Assembly (NCBI RefSeq): GCF_011075055.1
Contig: NC_058153.1
Span: 5,146,001 to 5,210,000, forward strand
From: Mangifera indica
Lineage: Eukaryota > Streptophyta > Magnoliopsida > Sapindales > Anacardiaceae
Direction of reading: 5' to 3'
Length of the DNA: 64,000 nt
The notes under the pieces are model-generated. The model was not told where the DNA came from. It did no database searches and saw only the letters and a list, made by a program, of their open reading frames with translations. Below are positions 23,052 through 34,327 of this stretch, piece after piece (position 1 is the stretch's first letter; every line of letters begins with the position of its first letter). A program made the translations under genes and the position numbers.

Positions 23052-23119
23052 CTTTTATAGGAAGAAATGAGGAAGTTTCTGGAGAAAGACGGAATTTGTG
23101 GGGAGTTTTCTAGAGCTTC
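23052..23119 (-). promoter_or_regulatory. Heat-shock promoter of sHSP copy 3
   Basis: On the minus strand TATAAAAG lies at 23059-23052, and the conserved core CCAGAAACTTCC at 23082-23071. A further imperfect HSE (GAAGCTCTAGAAAAC) lies at about 23119-23105. The order and spacing match copies 1 and 2. Confidence 0.78.
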
Positions 23120-23199
23120 TTTTTTCAGATGTTCTACTTCATTCCAGAGTTTTATGGAAGGTCAAAATTGAGACTGAATTGTTCGGGCTGGCCCATGGC

Positions 23200-24585
23200 C
23201 CATGTCCTTGAGGAGTTATTATTTGATGAATTAATTTTTTTTGTTTAATTAAAATAATCAAATTTAGGAAGATATTATAAAAAAAAAAACTATTAATTTT
23301 AATTTTACGGCAATGTAATGAATTATTTAAATTAAATATAATTTTAGTCTCACCCTATATTAGTGTTCGATCCGAATCAAATTAGTTTGGTTCGAAAGTT
23401 GGTCCAACTTAATTTAACTAAAATCGAATTTGTTTACTTCGAATATAAATTAAATTTAAGTTAAGTGGTTTGCTCATTTTAGAATTTAGTTGAATTTGAG
23501 TTAGAAAGAATTCGGTTCAGTTTGATTGACGAATTAGATAGAGAGTTTGATTCAATTCGAATTTTATGTTTAACTCAATTTAAATTATATTAAATAATTA
23601 TTAAATAACGTTGTTTTGTCAGTTAGTCATAAATTTAAACCATGAATCTAAGTTATATATCCGACTCATGAATTTAAATCGTAAATTTGAGTAAAACTCA
23701 AACCAAACTTGAACATAACTATTTTTATTTGAATCGAACTTGAACCGAATTATTTTTATTTAAACCAAACTCAAAGTACCTTTAATGTTCGCTTAATGAA
23801 TTTGAATCAAATTTAAATTTTTTTTTTTTTTTCAAACTGAACTCAAACTAAGAAATGTTTTTGATTTATATCCACCCCAACCCTATATTACTCTATCTAT
23901 GCCTTAAATTATAATATTAATATAATACAATTTTACTTTTTATTTACAATATCTCATATTTAAAACATGAAAGCAATTAATAGATTGATCACCCTGCACG
24001 CCTCAACTGTCTTGTGCGATCTGAAAGGGAAGCTTTGGTGTCCAAAGGGGAAATTGCTCTCTTTAATTATTTTTATTCTAGTTATATCGCACTATGAATG
24101 TGAAATAGTTACACTCAAATTTTCACTCTCGGCAAATTCACACTGAAACTCAAACTTGATTTTATCTAAATCAAGTTGAGTTCGAGTTTTGATAAATTCA
24201 ATTTTGATTTAATTTAAATCTAATTTTAATCAAGTGTGTGAGAGGGAGAACATTGAGTGGAGGATAGGAGTTAATGGGCGGTGGTAAGGAGGTGGAAGAG
24301 AAAGAGAGAGAGGGAAAAAAAAAAAGAAGAAAAAGAAAGAAAGAACGATAAAAATTGGGTATTCAGACTAAAAAAAGAAAAATGAAAAAAAAGAGAAAAA
24401 AAATGATGATGAGATGGAAAGAAAAAAAAGATTGAAAAAAATAAAACGAAAATAGAGAAAAAAAAAGCTAATAATAAGATGAAAAAAAAAAAAAAGACGA
24501 GGAAGAAGAAAATAAAGAGAAGAAAGTGTTAGTAGGGTGGGAAAATGAAAGAATAAGAAAGAAATAGGAAAGAAATTTTTAAAAG
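23200..24585. other. Spacer with degenerate repeats and a polypurine tract
   Basis: No gene seen. Positions 23340-23880 are rich in short variants of GAACTTGAACCGAATTA / AATTCGAATTT. Positions 24240-24580 are an almost pure A/G tract on the plus strand (runs of GAAAGAAAAAAAG), capable of triplex or slipped structures. Confidence 0.6.
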
Positions 24586-24765
24586 AGTAATACTATATGT
24601 ACCTATTTTTGATATATAATTTATATATACAGTAATGTATCATCATGTAATTAGATGATTTTAAAATATGTATCATCATATGATAAAAAAACATTCAATC
24701 ACATGATAACACCTCATCTGTGTATACAAATTTTGTATCAAAAATAGATATACATAGTTTTATTG
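24586..24765. mobile_element. ~180-bp MITE, copy 3
   Basis: Begins AGTAATACTATATGTACCTA and ends AATAGATATACATAGTTTTA. Inverted ends and internal ATCATATGAT-like motifs match the copies at 12953 and 13144. Confidence 0.6.
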
Positions 24766-24965
24766 TTTTTAAAAATATAATTTAAGATTTGAAATTAAAC
24801 AATAAAATTACTTTAATATCCTTTTACTGGCAAAGAAAATGAAAAAGTTTGAACCAAATTAAAGGCGTCAAATGGGCTAGGTCGGCCCGAGGCCTTGCAA
24901 AAAAATTTGACACAATAAAATTTGATATAATACTATAGCATCTTGAGCCTTCAGCCTAGTGCCTA

Positions 24966-25537
24966 GAAACAAGGTCTATGGGCTAGCCGACCCATTACTG
25001 TTTACATAATTAATACAAAATTAATTAATAATTATAATTTAAAATTTTATTTTTATTAAAATTAACAAACCAGCCCGTTTAAGACCCAGTTTTGATATAT
25101 ATTAGACAAGCCCTAAGCCTTATGAATTTTGTGGGCAACTAAACTCGAAAGCTTATTATTGTGTAAGCCTTAAGCCTGATTTATGGATCTGGTGGGCTGC
25201 ATTAGAGCTAATCCAATTGGACCCACCGACACCTCTAGATAAAATGAATGAAACAAGGTCTATGGGTTAGCTGACCCATTATTGTTTACATAATTAATAC
25301 AAAATTAATTAATAATTATAATATAAAATTTTATTTTTTATTAAAATTAATAAATCGATCCGTTTAAGGCCCGATTTGATATATATTAGACAAGCCCTAA
25401 GCCTTATTAATTTTGTGGGCAACCAAACTCGAAAGCTTATTACTGTGTAAGCCTTAAGCCTGATCTATGGATTTGGTGGGCTGTACTAGGGCTAGCCCAA
25501 TCGGGCCTACTGACACCTCTAGATGAAATGAATGAAT
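24966..25537 (+). repeat. ~285-bp tandem duplication
   Basis: GAAACAAGGTCTATGGG starts at 24966 and again at 25250; the units stay alignable to ..CACCTCTAGATAAAATGAATG and ..CACCTCTAGATGAAATGAATG. Blocks such as AAGCCTTAAGCCTGAT are shared. Non-coding. Confidence 0.85.
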
Positions 25538-25859
25538 TGTCACTTTTAAAGTTTGAGTGAAAAAATGTCAGTATGGAAAAAAGGGGCGAGAGTATGAACC
25601 ATGTCAAGGCATAAATTCACATCAAATAAAACCCGACTTAATATAATTTTCAGAATTCTGTAAACGTAACAAAAGAAGACATTGTAATACAAATCAACTT
25701 AAACAATTTTCAGGCACAGGGAGAGGCAAATGGCTGTGGGAAATTTTGCAAACAAGAAATCTAATCATTCTTTTGGGCCATATGAACAGGAAGACTACAA
25801 GTTAAAGCATCCAATTAGGTCTAATGTTTCTTACAATGAAAAATAATGGTGGGTGTCAG

Positions 25860-28800
25860 TCAATCGTTGGTGGCAAGGGCAGACTGTAGCACATCTTCAA
25901 GATATTTCTCAGCAGCAGCATACTGTCTCTTTTTGTCCTCAATGGCTAAAGCAGCCAAAGCTTTGTCCTGCAGAAACACAAAAAATGTACATCAATCCCA
26001 ACCAAAATGTAAGGATTTAGAATTATAACTGTGGTTTTGTATTAACTAGAGCTCGGAATTACCGGTGGCAAGTCTTGGTAGCTCCTTAGAGTATCCAAAA
26101 TGGGTTTTGTCTTCTTCTCTAACTCTTTTCTGTGCTCAGCCATTTCAGCTAACACCCCATGGCTAATCTCAGGGGTGTAGCCCAGACGATTGAGTAATGC
26201 CTGTGCAATAGGGTTTTTGTGCAGATTATACACACAAATTAATAAAATGCTGGCAATAATTTAACCATATGCTCTTCTTAGATATACAAATAATTATTTA
26301 AGAGCGACTCATCCCTTGAAACTTAATTGAAAAAAATACAGAAAAGAGAAGCTCTATACAATCTAGATCCAGGATTCCAATTTAAAAGCAAGAGTGCAAG
26401 TACATCAACTCCAAAAATTATAAAGAGTGACAAGTTCTAAATTTTGAGAAGAAATACTATATCTAAAATCCAATACTTTATGCTTCATATTGCAATATGT
26501 TAAAAATTTTAAAAGAGAACAAGAACTAGAAATAGAAAACATAACAAGAGAAGAAAGAAAGGATCTTGGGTGTTATAAAAATATAAAAGCCCCATATGAC
26601 TTCTTCTAGTCTTGAATTTTTTGTTGCATTTGCTTTGAAGTAACTAATTGTGTCCCACCTAGTTATACTTGGTGCAAGAAACCAGATGTATATTTAAAAG
26701 AAATTATGAAATATCTAATAATAGCTAAAGAGTAATGAAGAAAAAAAGAGCTAGAGTTGCACAGAATTATTTTGTCTTTTAATTGTCCAGACAGCAAATC
26801 AATGTTTTATATTGCTATAAATGACAAACAAAAATAGTGAATCATAACTTTCAGCACTGTTTTTAGTTTTCACTTAGTGTTTTATTACCTTTTAAGAATG
26901 ATTTTTCTCCTATTATAGAATCCATCAAATATGCACTTGGACTGATAGATGCTCCACCACCAGGCAAAGTAAATTTTAAAAATACCCGAAGAATAGTTAA
27001 GTTGAACTTTCTAAATTTTTTGCTGCCCAATCAAGGTTGCTCCTCGGAAAGGTTATACTTAAAAATCGAAAGAGAAAAAGGGGAAAAATGTTTGCATCTT
27101 GTGTTTCAAGGAAATCAAATAACCAAGAGAAAGGGTTATTTCATTGTTTTAGAGAGTAAATACAGGTCACTAATCTTTTAGGGCCCACAAACTTGAGACA
27201 GAAAAAATTCATTCAACTGCTATATATTGGGAGAAAGAATTGTGTGCTCCAGTGTTTCGAGGAAATCAAATAGTCAAGAGAAAGGATTATTTATTGTTTT
27301 AGAAAGAAATTACAGGTAAATAATTTTTTAGGGCCAACAAGCTTGAGACAAAACAAATCCATTCAACAGCAATATCTCAGAGAAAGAATTGTTTGCACCA
27401 GTATTTCAAGGAAATCAAATAATCAAGATAAAGGATAATAAATTTCATTGTTTTAGAAAGTAAATTGAGGTTCAGCAATTTTTAAGGGCCAACCAAGCTT
27501 GACTTGAAAGAAAGTAATGTTTGCATCCAATGTTTCAAGAAAAAAAATTATGAAGAGAAAGAGCATTAAACTTCACTATTGATGGAGGACCAAGGCCTTC
27601 AACTTGTGGAGGGAACACAAAACTATAACATAGAGAGAAAAGAGGTAGCGAGGTTGGGTGGAAAAAATGCAAGAAGCGTGGAATGAAGAAAAATCAAGTT
27701 TTACTAGAAGTCTTGAGTCCTAATTCGAGTAGGATCCTTTTCTTTGATAATCGTTGGTTTTATTTAGGAAAAATGTTTTATGTATAATTGGAGTCTTAAG
27801 TTCTAGAATTAATTTTTTAGTTTGTCAAAGAGTCTTAAATCTAGCCAAATTAGAAGTTTCTATTTATTGTAAAATTAGTTTTATTTAAAGATAAGTCTTC
27901 CTAGAGTCCTAGTTCTATTAAAATTTATTTTTTTAATGTCCAAGTTTCTTAGAAGTTAAAGTCCTAGTTAAATTAGGTATACTATTTCAAGTTGAATTGG
28001 TTTTCTTTTAATAGTTATCTAGGTAGATTTTTAGGAATTAGATTTTTTTAAGAATAAACCTTGTCTAATATAAAAATTATTCTTATCCCTTGTAAAGATT
28101 ATTCTTATCCTTTTTAATTGTAGGTATCTAGCTGAATAAACTCTTAAATTTCTATTTTAATTTGGAGAGTTACTACCCTATATAAAGGATTTAAGCCTTT
28201 GTAAATTCAACAAATTCAATTCAATTGGTTGTCAATAAAAATTCAGATTTGCATTTTCAAGTTTGCATATAATTCCTACATATTCTTAAGCTTTGTTGAA
28301 CGATTTCAACACAATTCGTTCTTGTGAACAGGATCACAAGCCCATCAACATTTGCCCTGCATCAATTATTTTAAAGGTAATTGCGGGTTCAATAAATTTT
28401 GAGGGCCAACAAAGCCTGAGAGAAAACCAAATTCAATTCAACGGCTAAGGCTAAGTACATGACCTGTTTTGATGGCTTCAAGTTAAACAATAATTAGAGA
28501 CTGAGATCACATTACACAGAAAAACATTCAAGTGGAGTTTACTGATTTCAAACAAGCACAAAGAAACTGAAGAAACAAATAAAACTACCTAATTTTTCCT
28601 TAATCTTCCCAGGTCAACTTTGTCAATATTTCTAACATTAAGCTTCTAAATAATAAATTAGCATCAATTTTTTCAAAATTGAAAATACTTTATGAATGGG
28701 ACTCCTTAATGAGGACCAAAATCAAATAAGGTTCTTGTAGACGTTAAAAATTTTCTAATCCCTAAACTTTATGTAAAATCAAGACAAATGATCGTTGTGT

Positions 28801-30820
28801 AATTCTCAATGAACTGATTCTATGTCATATACAATATTTATTTGTCTAGTCATGTGATACATTTCACACAATTAAACACCATTTTCCTTCACTTTTCTCA
28901 TAACTCCACCATTTGTCAGAATGACTCTCATAATCTCACCTCTGTAACTCATAATCTATCAAGTACTTCTTAAGGTAAGTAACCACAAAAACCACATTTA
29001 GATTTTTACGTAGGTCAATTAGCCTCAATTTTTGAAATGAGTATTATCTATGGTAGACAAGATCAGATCCTAGAACAAGATTAACATATATCATGAATAT
29101 CAAATTTTCAGTAAATCATACATGGAGGAATTCTTGTAAACCTTTAAAGGTAAGGAATCTTCAAAAGCATTATTCATGCATATGCCCTCGACAAGGTCTT
29201 TGTATAATTTAATAATGCTAAACTGTGTTGTCAAGTCCTAAGATGACAGTTACACTGGCCTAAATTAAAGAATTCCAGAAAGCTTAGAAATAAATTCATA
29301 GGATCTGATCTGGCCCTACTTCATCACTAAAACAAAATTTGGAGAGTGTGTGAAAAGAATAAATAATTGCTCAAAGCTTCTCTCATCCTTGAAAATTGTT
29401 GATAATATTGCAATACCAACAACTGAAGAACATCAAAAATTTCCTATTACCATATCTAATCTCCCATATCTCTCTCCAAATCTATTAGTTTGAGTTCAAT
29501 GAAGTTATAAAAAGATACAACCAACAACTGTCCTGGCAAAGGTTCCTTCATCAAGTTTCATTATTGCTCTTAGCACATTATCAATCAAATGAAGTTTCTA
29601 AGATTCATTGATGCAAGATATGATTAAAAGATACCTTCTCCAATCCTAAGAGCTACTTTAACATCTTCCTCAACAAGTAATCTTTGTGTATTAATCAAAT
29701 AATCTCTTAAAAAACAGTAAGTTGCAGAATGGGCCTTAGGTGGGAGTTAAATGTCATAATGATGAGTGGCTTTCTTTCTCAATTTATTTGCAAGTCATCC
29801 TTCTCCATTTAATATAGGGAGGCCATATTTGCAAAAATAAAAGCCGTAACTTTCAATTTTACCTCGGAAATTAATACTAGTAACAGCAAAATGTCAATAC
29901 CTTGTAGTTGTTATACTGCTGCAGATATTGTCGCTCCTTTGATGCCATTACTGCCAAGTTCGTCTTCCAATTTTCCATTTGAGCTTCACAAGGAGCTACA
30001 TCATCTTCTAGTTGTGCAAGTGTTCTATCAAAATAGATCAAACCAGTAGACATTGATTGAAAGATGCAATACAAATATGTTTCACGGCAAGAAATAGAAT
30101 TAAATTTAACAAAGCTAATAAAATGCATTACCGCTTCAAATAGGTTAATCTTGAAATTGCCTTGCGGGTGTAATCAAGAAGAATTTTAGACTCCTTCTGT
30201 ACTTTAGCCTTCTTCTCTTCTACAGCTGTTTTTCTCAACGAGATGTCACCCATTGCTACAAGAAAACTGAATAGATTTGACCGAATCAATCATGCAAAAA
30301 ATAAATAAAAAGAAGATCGATGACATTGAAGAATAGAAAAAAAACGCACCTGCTAAGTTCAGTATCTCTTACATTCAACAAATTAGCTACATTAGCAAGA
30401 ACTTGAGCTGAAGAAACCACGTGAGACGGCAAACTCTCTTGTGCCAGTCCCACATTCTCTAAGATCTCTCTAATTCTTGCAGCTAAAACCATCCAAATAG
30501 CAATTAACGAATTAAAACCAAAAGCCCCAAAATAAAATTAGAGGTAATTAGAATTTAGTACCTTGTGAGCGATACTCAGTGGCCTTTTGGCGAAAATCAG
30601 CGGCGACAATGTTAGCAGCTTGGGTCTTGGCTTGTGAAAGAGTGGCTAAATTGTACAAATGAGCGACGCTTCGAGTAGTGTATTCAAAATCAGGAACTTC
30701 TTTTCCAGCTGCTTCAAATTGTGAAGCCAACCATGCCTTGACTTCGGCAATTCGCGACGCATCGCTACCTCCTCCGCTCTTTAGGGACTCCGCCGCCGGA
30801 GTATCAAGTATGTCGCTCAT
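25860..30820 (-). CDS. AUG1: Augmin (HAUS) complex subunit 1
   Basis: Part of the eight-subunit augmin complex, which recruits gamma-tubulin to existing microtubules for branched nucleation in spindle, phragmoplast and cortex. Six exons splice cleanly: 30820-30562, 30482-30350, 30266-30132, 30024-29901, 26200-26063 and 25967-25860, totalling 897 bp (298 aa plus stop). All introns are GT-AG with consistent phase. The protein starts MSDILDTPAAESLKSG and contains KAWLASQFEAAGKEVPDFEY, SLPSHVVSSAQVLANVANLL, GDISLRKT, LAQLEDDVAPCEAQMENWKT and LDTLRSYQDLPP, all characteristic of plant AUG1. It is predicted helical/coiled-coil. The start is the ATG before SDILD; an upstream in-frame ATG at 30853 would add 11 unconserved residues. 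Intron 4 is 3.7 kb. A Mutator-type element sits 132 bp upstream of the ATG. Confidence 0.95.
27089..27560. repeat. Diverged ~130-150-bp tandem repeats in AUG1 intron 4
   Basis: TTTGCATC..TGTTTCAAGGAAATCAAAT-type blocks start near 27089, 27241, 27390 and 27520, each followed by TTCATTGTTTTAGA..GTAAAT and AGGGCC(A)ACAA.CTTGA. A further partial unit resumes near 28360 after an insertion. Confidence 0.65.
27579..28349 (+). mobile_element. Possible solo LTR in AUG1 intron 4
   Basis: A ~770-bp block beginning TGATGGAGGACC and ending ACAAGCCCATCA interrupts the tandem repeats. It has a promoter-like CCCTATATAAAGG followed by GTAAATTCAAC and AATAAAAA, in the order expected for U3-R-U5. TG..CA ends are present, but I could not identify a target-site duplication, so this is tentative. 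Confidence 0.35.
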
Positions 30821-30951
30821 TGTTAACCAATCAGTGAACGGAGAGAGAATCAATCAATGGTGAGATCAAGAAAACGAAGAGAATGGGATCCTCTTGATGC
30901 GTTAACGAGTGCACCTGAAGAAACAAGTTCGATTTTGAAGAGGCGAAAAGG

Positions 30952-31706
30952 ACTTATTCCCACCCAAGAATGCTGTTATCTTAGTTTCTCTGTAATAATT
31001 TTGAATCTTATTTACTTGCATATAAATAATTAAAATTAACCGTTTTAAAAATTAAATTATTATTTTATCTATAATATTAAAAATAAATTAAAATTTAATT
31101 TCTTTTTCTTTATAAAATCATAACAACTCACATTTTTCCTCAAAAGATTAGTTTTCAATCTCTAATACCAAATTTGGTGTCATCACCAATGACAAAGCTT
31201 ATTTGATGTATCATCATACTCTAACAGTGTCTATCCCCTCCTTTAGAACGTTAATTAATGCGAATTTAACTTGAAAAGATGAAGATAATGACCTAGTCTT
31301 TATTTGGGAAGACGATCATCTTCTCAAAAGAATATGTATGGGAAGATGAAGAGACAAAGTTTTTCGTCTTTTTAAGTCAGATTCGTATCAACCGGTGTTC
31401 CAAAGAAGAGGAGAGAGACTCTTGGAGCATGGTGATATGTCGGGGAAGCTTCATCATTGGCGATAGCGTCGGATTTTGAGTCGGAGATTGAAAACTAAAA
31501 CTTAGGGGGAAATGTCATTTTTTAAAACTTGACCTAGAGAGGAAATTGTTAGTTTTTAGGGTTCAAGAGAGAAAAAGAGATAAAAATTTAAGGGGTTGAG
31601 TTTCTATTAATTTTAATCATCTATGGGTAGATAAATAGGATTTTCAAAGTTAATTAAAAAAAGTTGAGATAACAATATATTTTGGGTCAAAAATATTCCT
31701 TTGGCC
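30952..31706. mobile_element. Mutator-type non-autonomous element C next to AUG1
   Basis: 755 bp. Left end GGCGAAAAGGACTTATTCCC; the right end reverse-complements to GGCCAAAGGAATATTTTTGA. The 9-bp target-site duplication is TTTTGAAGA (30943-30951) / TTTTAAAGA (31707-31715), 8 of 9 matching. It lies 132 bp upstream of the AUG1 ATG, so it may overlap promoter or 5' UTR. Non-coding. Confidence 0.75.
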
Positions 31707-34150
31707 TTTTAAAGACGGTCAACCGAAAATTTAAATTTATATACAGTTTTTGGTAAGGATGCAACAAATTTTATACACATGAATTAAATTGTTTTTATAA
31801 TTTTTTATATTATACTAAATATATTTTTAAAATTTTAATTTGGCCAAAATACTTATTCCCATTATGGTTTACTGTATTCTCAATCTCTGATTTACTAAAT
31901 TTTAAAAATTTAAATACTTATTCGTCACTCAACTTCCATTAAATTTTGCTATTAACATAAAGCGTAAAAATGTCTTTAATAATTTTATTTAAAAAAGTTA
32001 AAATCTATCCATTTTTCTTATTTTAGTTTTGAAGTCTGGCAATTTTTATCCTATTTTGGTTTTAAAAAGTTACTTCTTCTCTCCACCATATAGGGTTTCC
32101 ATCTTTTTCTCATTTTAGGCACCCCTTGACTTTTGAAAACTTCAATTTCACCCGCTCTTCAATCTCAGTTTGCAGATCTTTTTTCTAGCATCCTTTCCCT
32201 CAGTCTCCAGCGTCCTTTAATGTAATATCTTCTAGCAACGTTGGTCTTGCCTTCTCTCCCATGCTCGAGTTATCCTCCAACAAATGACAGGAAGGGATGT
32301 CAGAAACGTGAACAACAGAGGGAGATGTTGTTGACAAGAAGAACTCAAACATTGTGCTTGAAGTCGGAGAGAATCATAACGACAAACTAGAGAGAAGGAG
32401 ATGTGCGATGAACTTAAGAGAGGAGAAATCGCACGTGACATCATTAGAGGATAGCTTGAGTGTCAGAGAGAAGACAAGGTCAACATCATTGAAGATTAAG
32501 GGAGAGGACGTCGGATAAAAATCTATAAATTGAAATTGAAAAGGGGTTGAAATTGAAGTTTTCATAAGTTTGAGAGGATGGTTGCAAATAGAAAAAAGAT
32601 CAAAATCCTAGATGGGGCCCAAAGGGGGATGGGGACTTTTTAAAATTAATTTAGAAGGAAATTATTAGTTTTTAAAACTAAAGTAGAAAAAGGAGATAGA
32701 TTTTAATTTTTTTAAATAAAATTATTAAATGTTGTTTTCACCCTTTATACTAACCAAGGATTGAAAAACCGAACAGACCAGCTAGTTTGACTAGTCGAAT
32801 CGTGAACCAATATTGTAGATAGTTGATATAAAGTGTGAAACCGTTTTAGAGTAAAAATCAGTTTGACCCATGGGTGAACCACTAGTTCATAACCGGTTCA
32901 CAGTCAAACCCGGTATAGCGATTCACTATTCAATGTTTTATTTAAAAGTGAACAATTTTCTTTCTTTTTTTCCTTCTTCCATGTTGTGAAGTTTTCGTTG
33001 TTGATGACTTATTCTAACTTCATCACAATAGTTGATCTTTTGCCAACGACAGTTGGAAGACGTTTGCCGATGACGACAATAGTTGACGATGACAAGGACA
33101 CCGCTGAATATTAGTTTCGATCACAGGTTTAGACAACAACAAATATTAACACTTGTATTTGCTATTGTTGTCGACAATATCGCAAGTTGAGACGATAAAT
33201 GATGACAACAGATTCCCATGCTATAGTGACCAATGATTGTACTTCAACAATACTGACGACAGGTTGGTCATTGTAAGATTGTGTTATCTTTATTTAAATT
33301 TTTTCCGTCTAATCGTATAAAATTTTTTTCATTTGAATAAATAAACTGATAGCTTGAAATTTGTGAAATCTGAGTTTTAGAAAAGTAAAAAGTAGACTTT
33401 TATAAATATTTTCTTTGGTCAATTGTTGCAACAGTAGGCATTTTATATTTGTTTTCTTTTATCAATCGGTGTAACAGTAGACTTTTATTTTTTTTGGTTA
33501 ATTGGTGCACAGCAAGCAAACAATACATCATCATCCTTATTTGTTCTTGTAATTTAATATGTTTTATCTTTTATTGCTTAATAATAAGTGAATTTATTAT
33601 TTTTAATTTATAATTGACTTATCGTTATTGTGTATTTAATATGTTATTATTAATTTGTAATTTTATGCTATAAATTTGTAATTTTATTATGAATCTATAT
33701 TAGATGTCTAAATGTATTTCATTTGTAATGTAATTAATTTTCAAGAATTTAAAAGTTAAATATCAATATTCTATAGAATTCTATATATATAATAAAACAA
33801 TATATGACAATTTTCTTACAGCAAGCTAGAGTAGTGATTAATCAAATTACAAATATTGTTATTTCTTACGAATGTATAAAGTTATGTATGTCGAATAATA
33901 AACTTGATTATGAGTTTTTGAGTCTCCAACTTTCACATTACGAATATTGTTGTTATTAAAATTAAAAATTAAAAATTATATTTTAAAAACCTAATTATGT
34001 TATTATGATAAAGATATATACATTTATTTGCATAAATGGTATTTATTATTTACTTTACTACTCATACACATAGAAATTATGTTTCGCATTTTAATCATGA
34101 CAGATGCAAATTATACAAGTTTTCTTTTCATAATGCTCTCTCTGTGTGTG

Positions 34151-34156
34151 TATACA

Positions 34157-34187
<31 letters not shown>

Positions 34188-34193
34188 GTATAT

Positions 34194-34268
<75 letters not shown>
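34151..34268. repeat. (CATA)n and (AT)n microsatellites
   Basis: About nine TACA/CATA units at 34151-34186 are followed by some 70 bp of uninterrupted AT repeats at 34197-34268, inside the hAT element upstream of its coding region. Likely length-polymorphic. Confidence 0.97.
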
Positions 34269-34271
<3 letters not shown>

Positions 34272-34327
34272 ATATATATTTTTACGGTGATTTGTTATTG
34301 TGTCCAACAGATCGATAAAGTAGAAGT

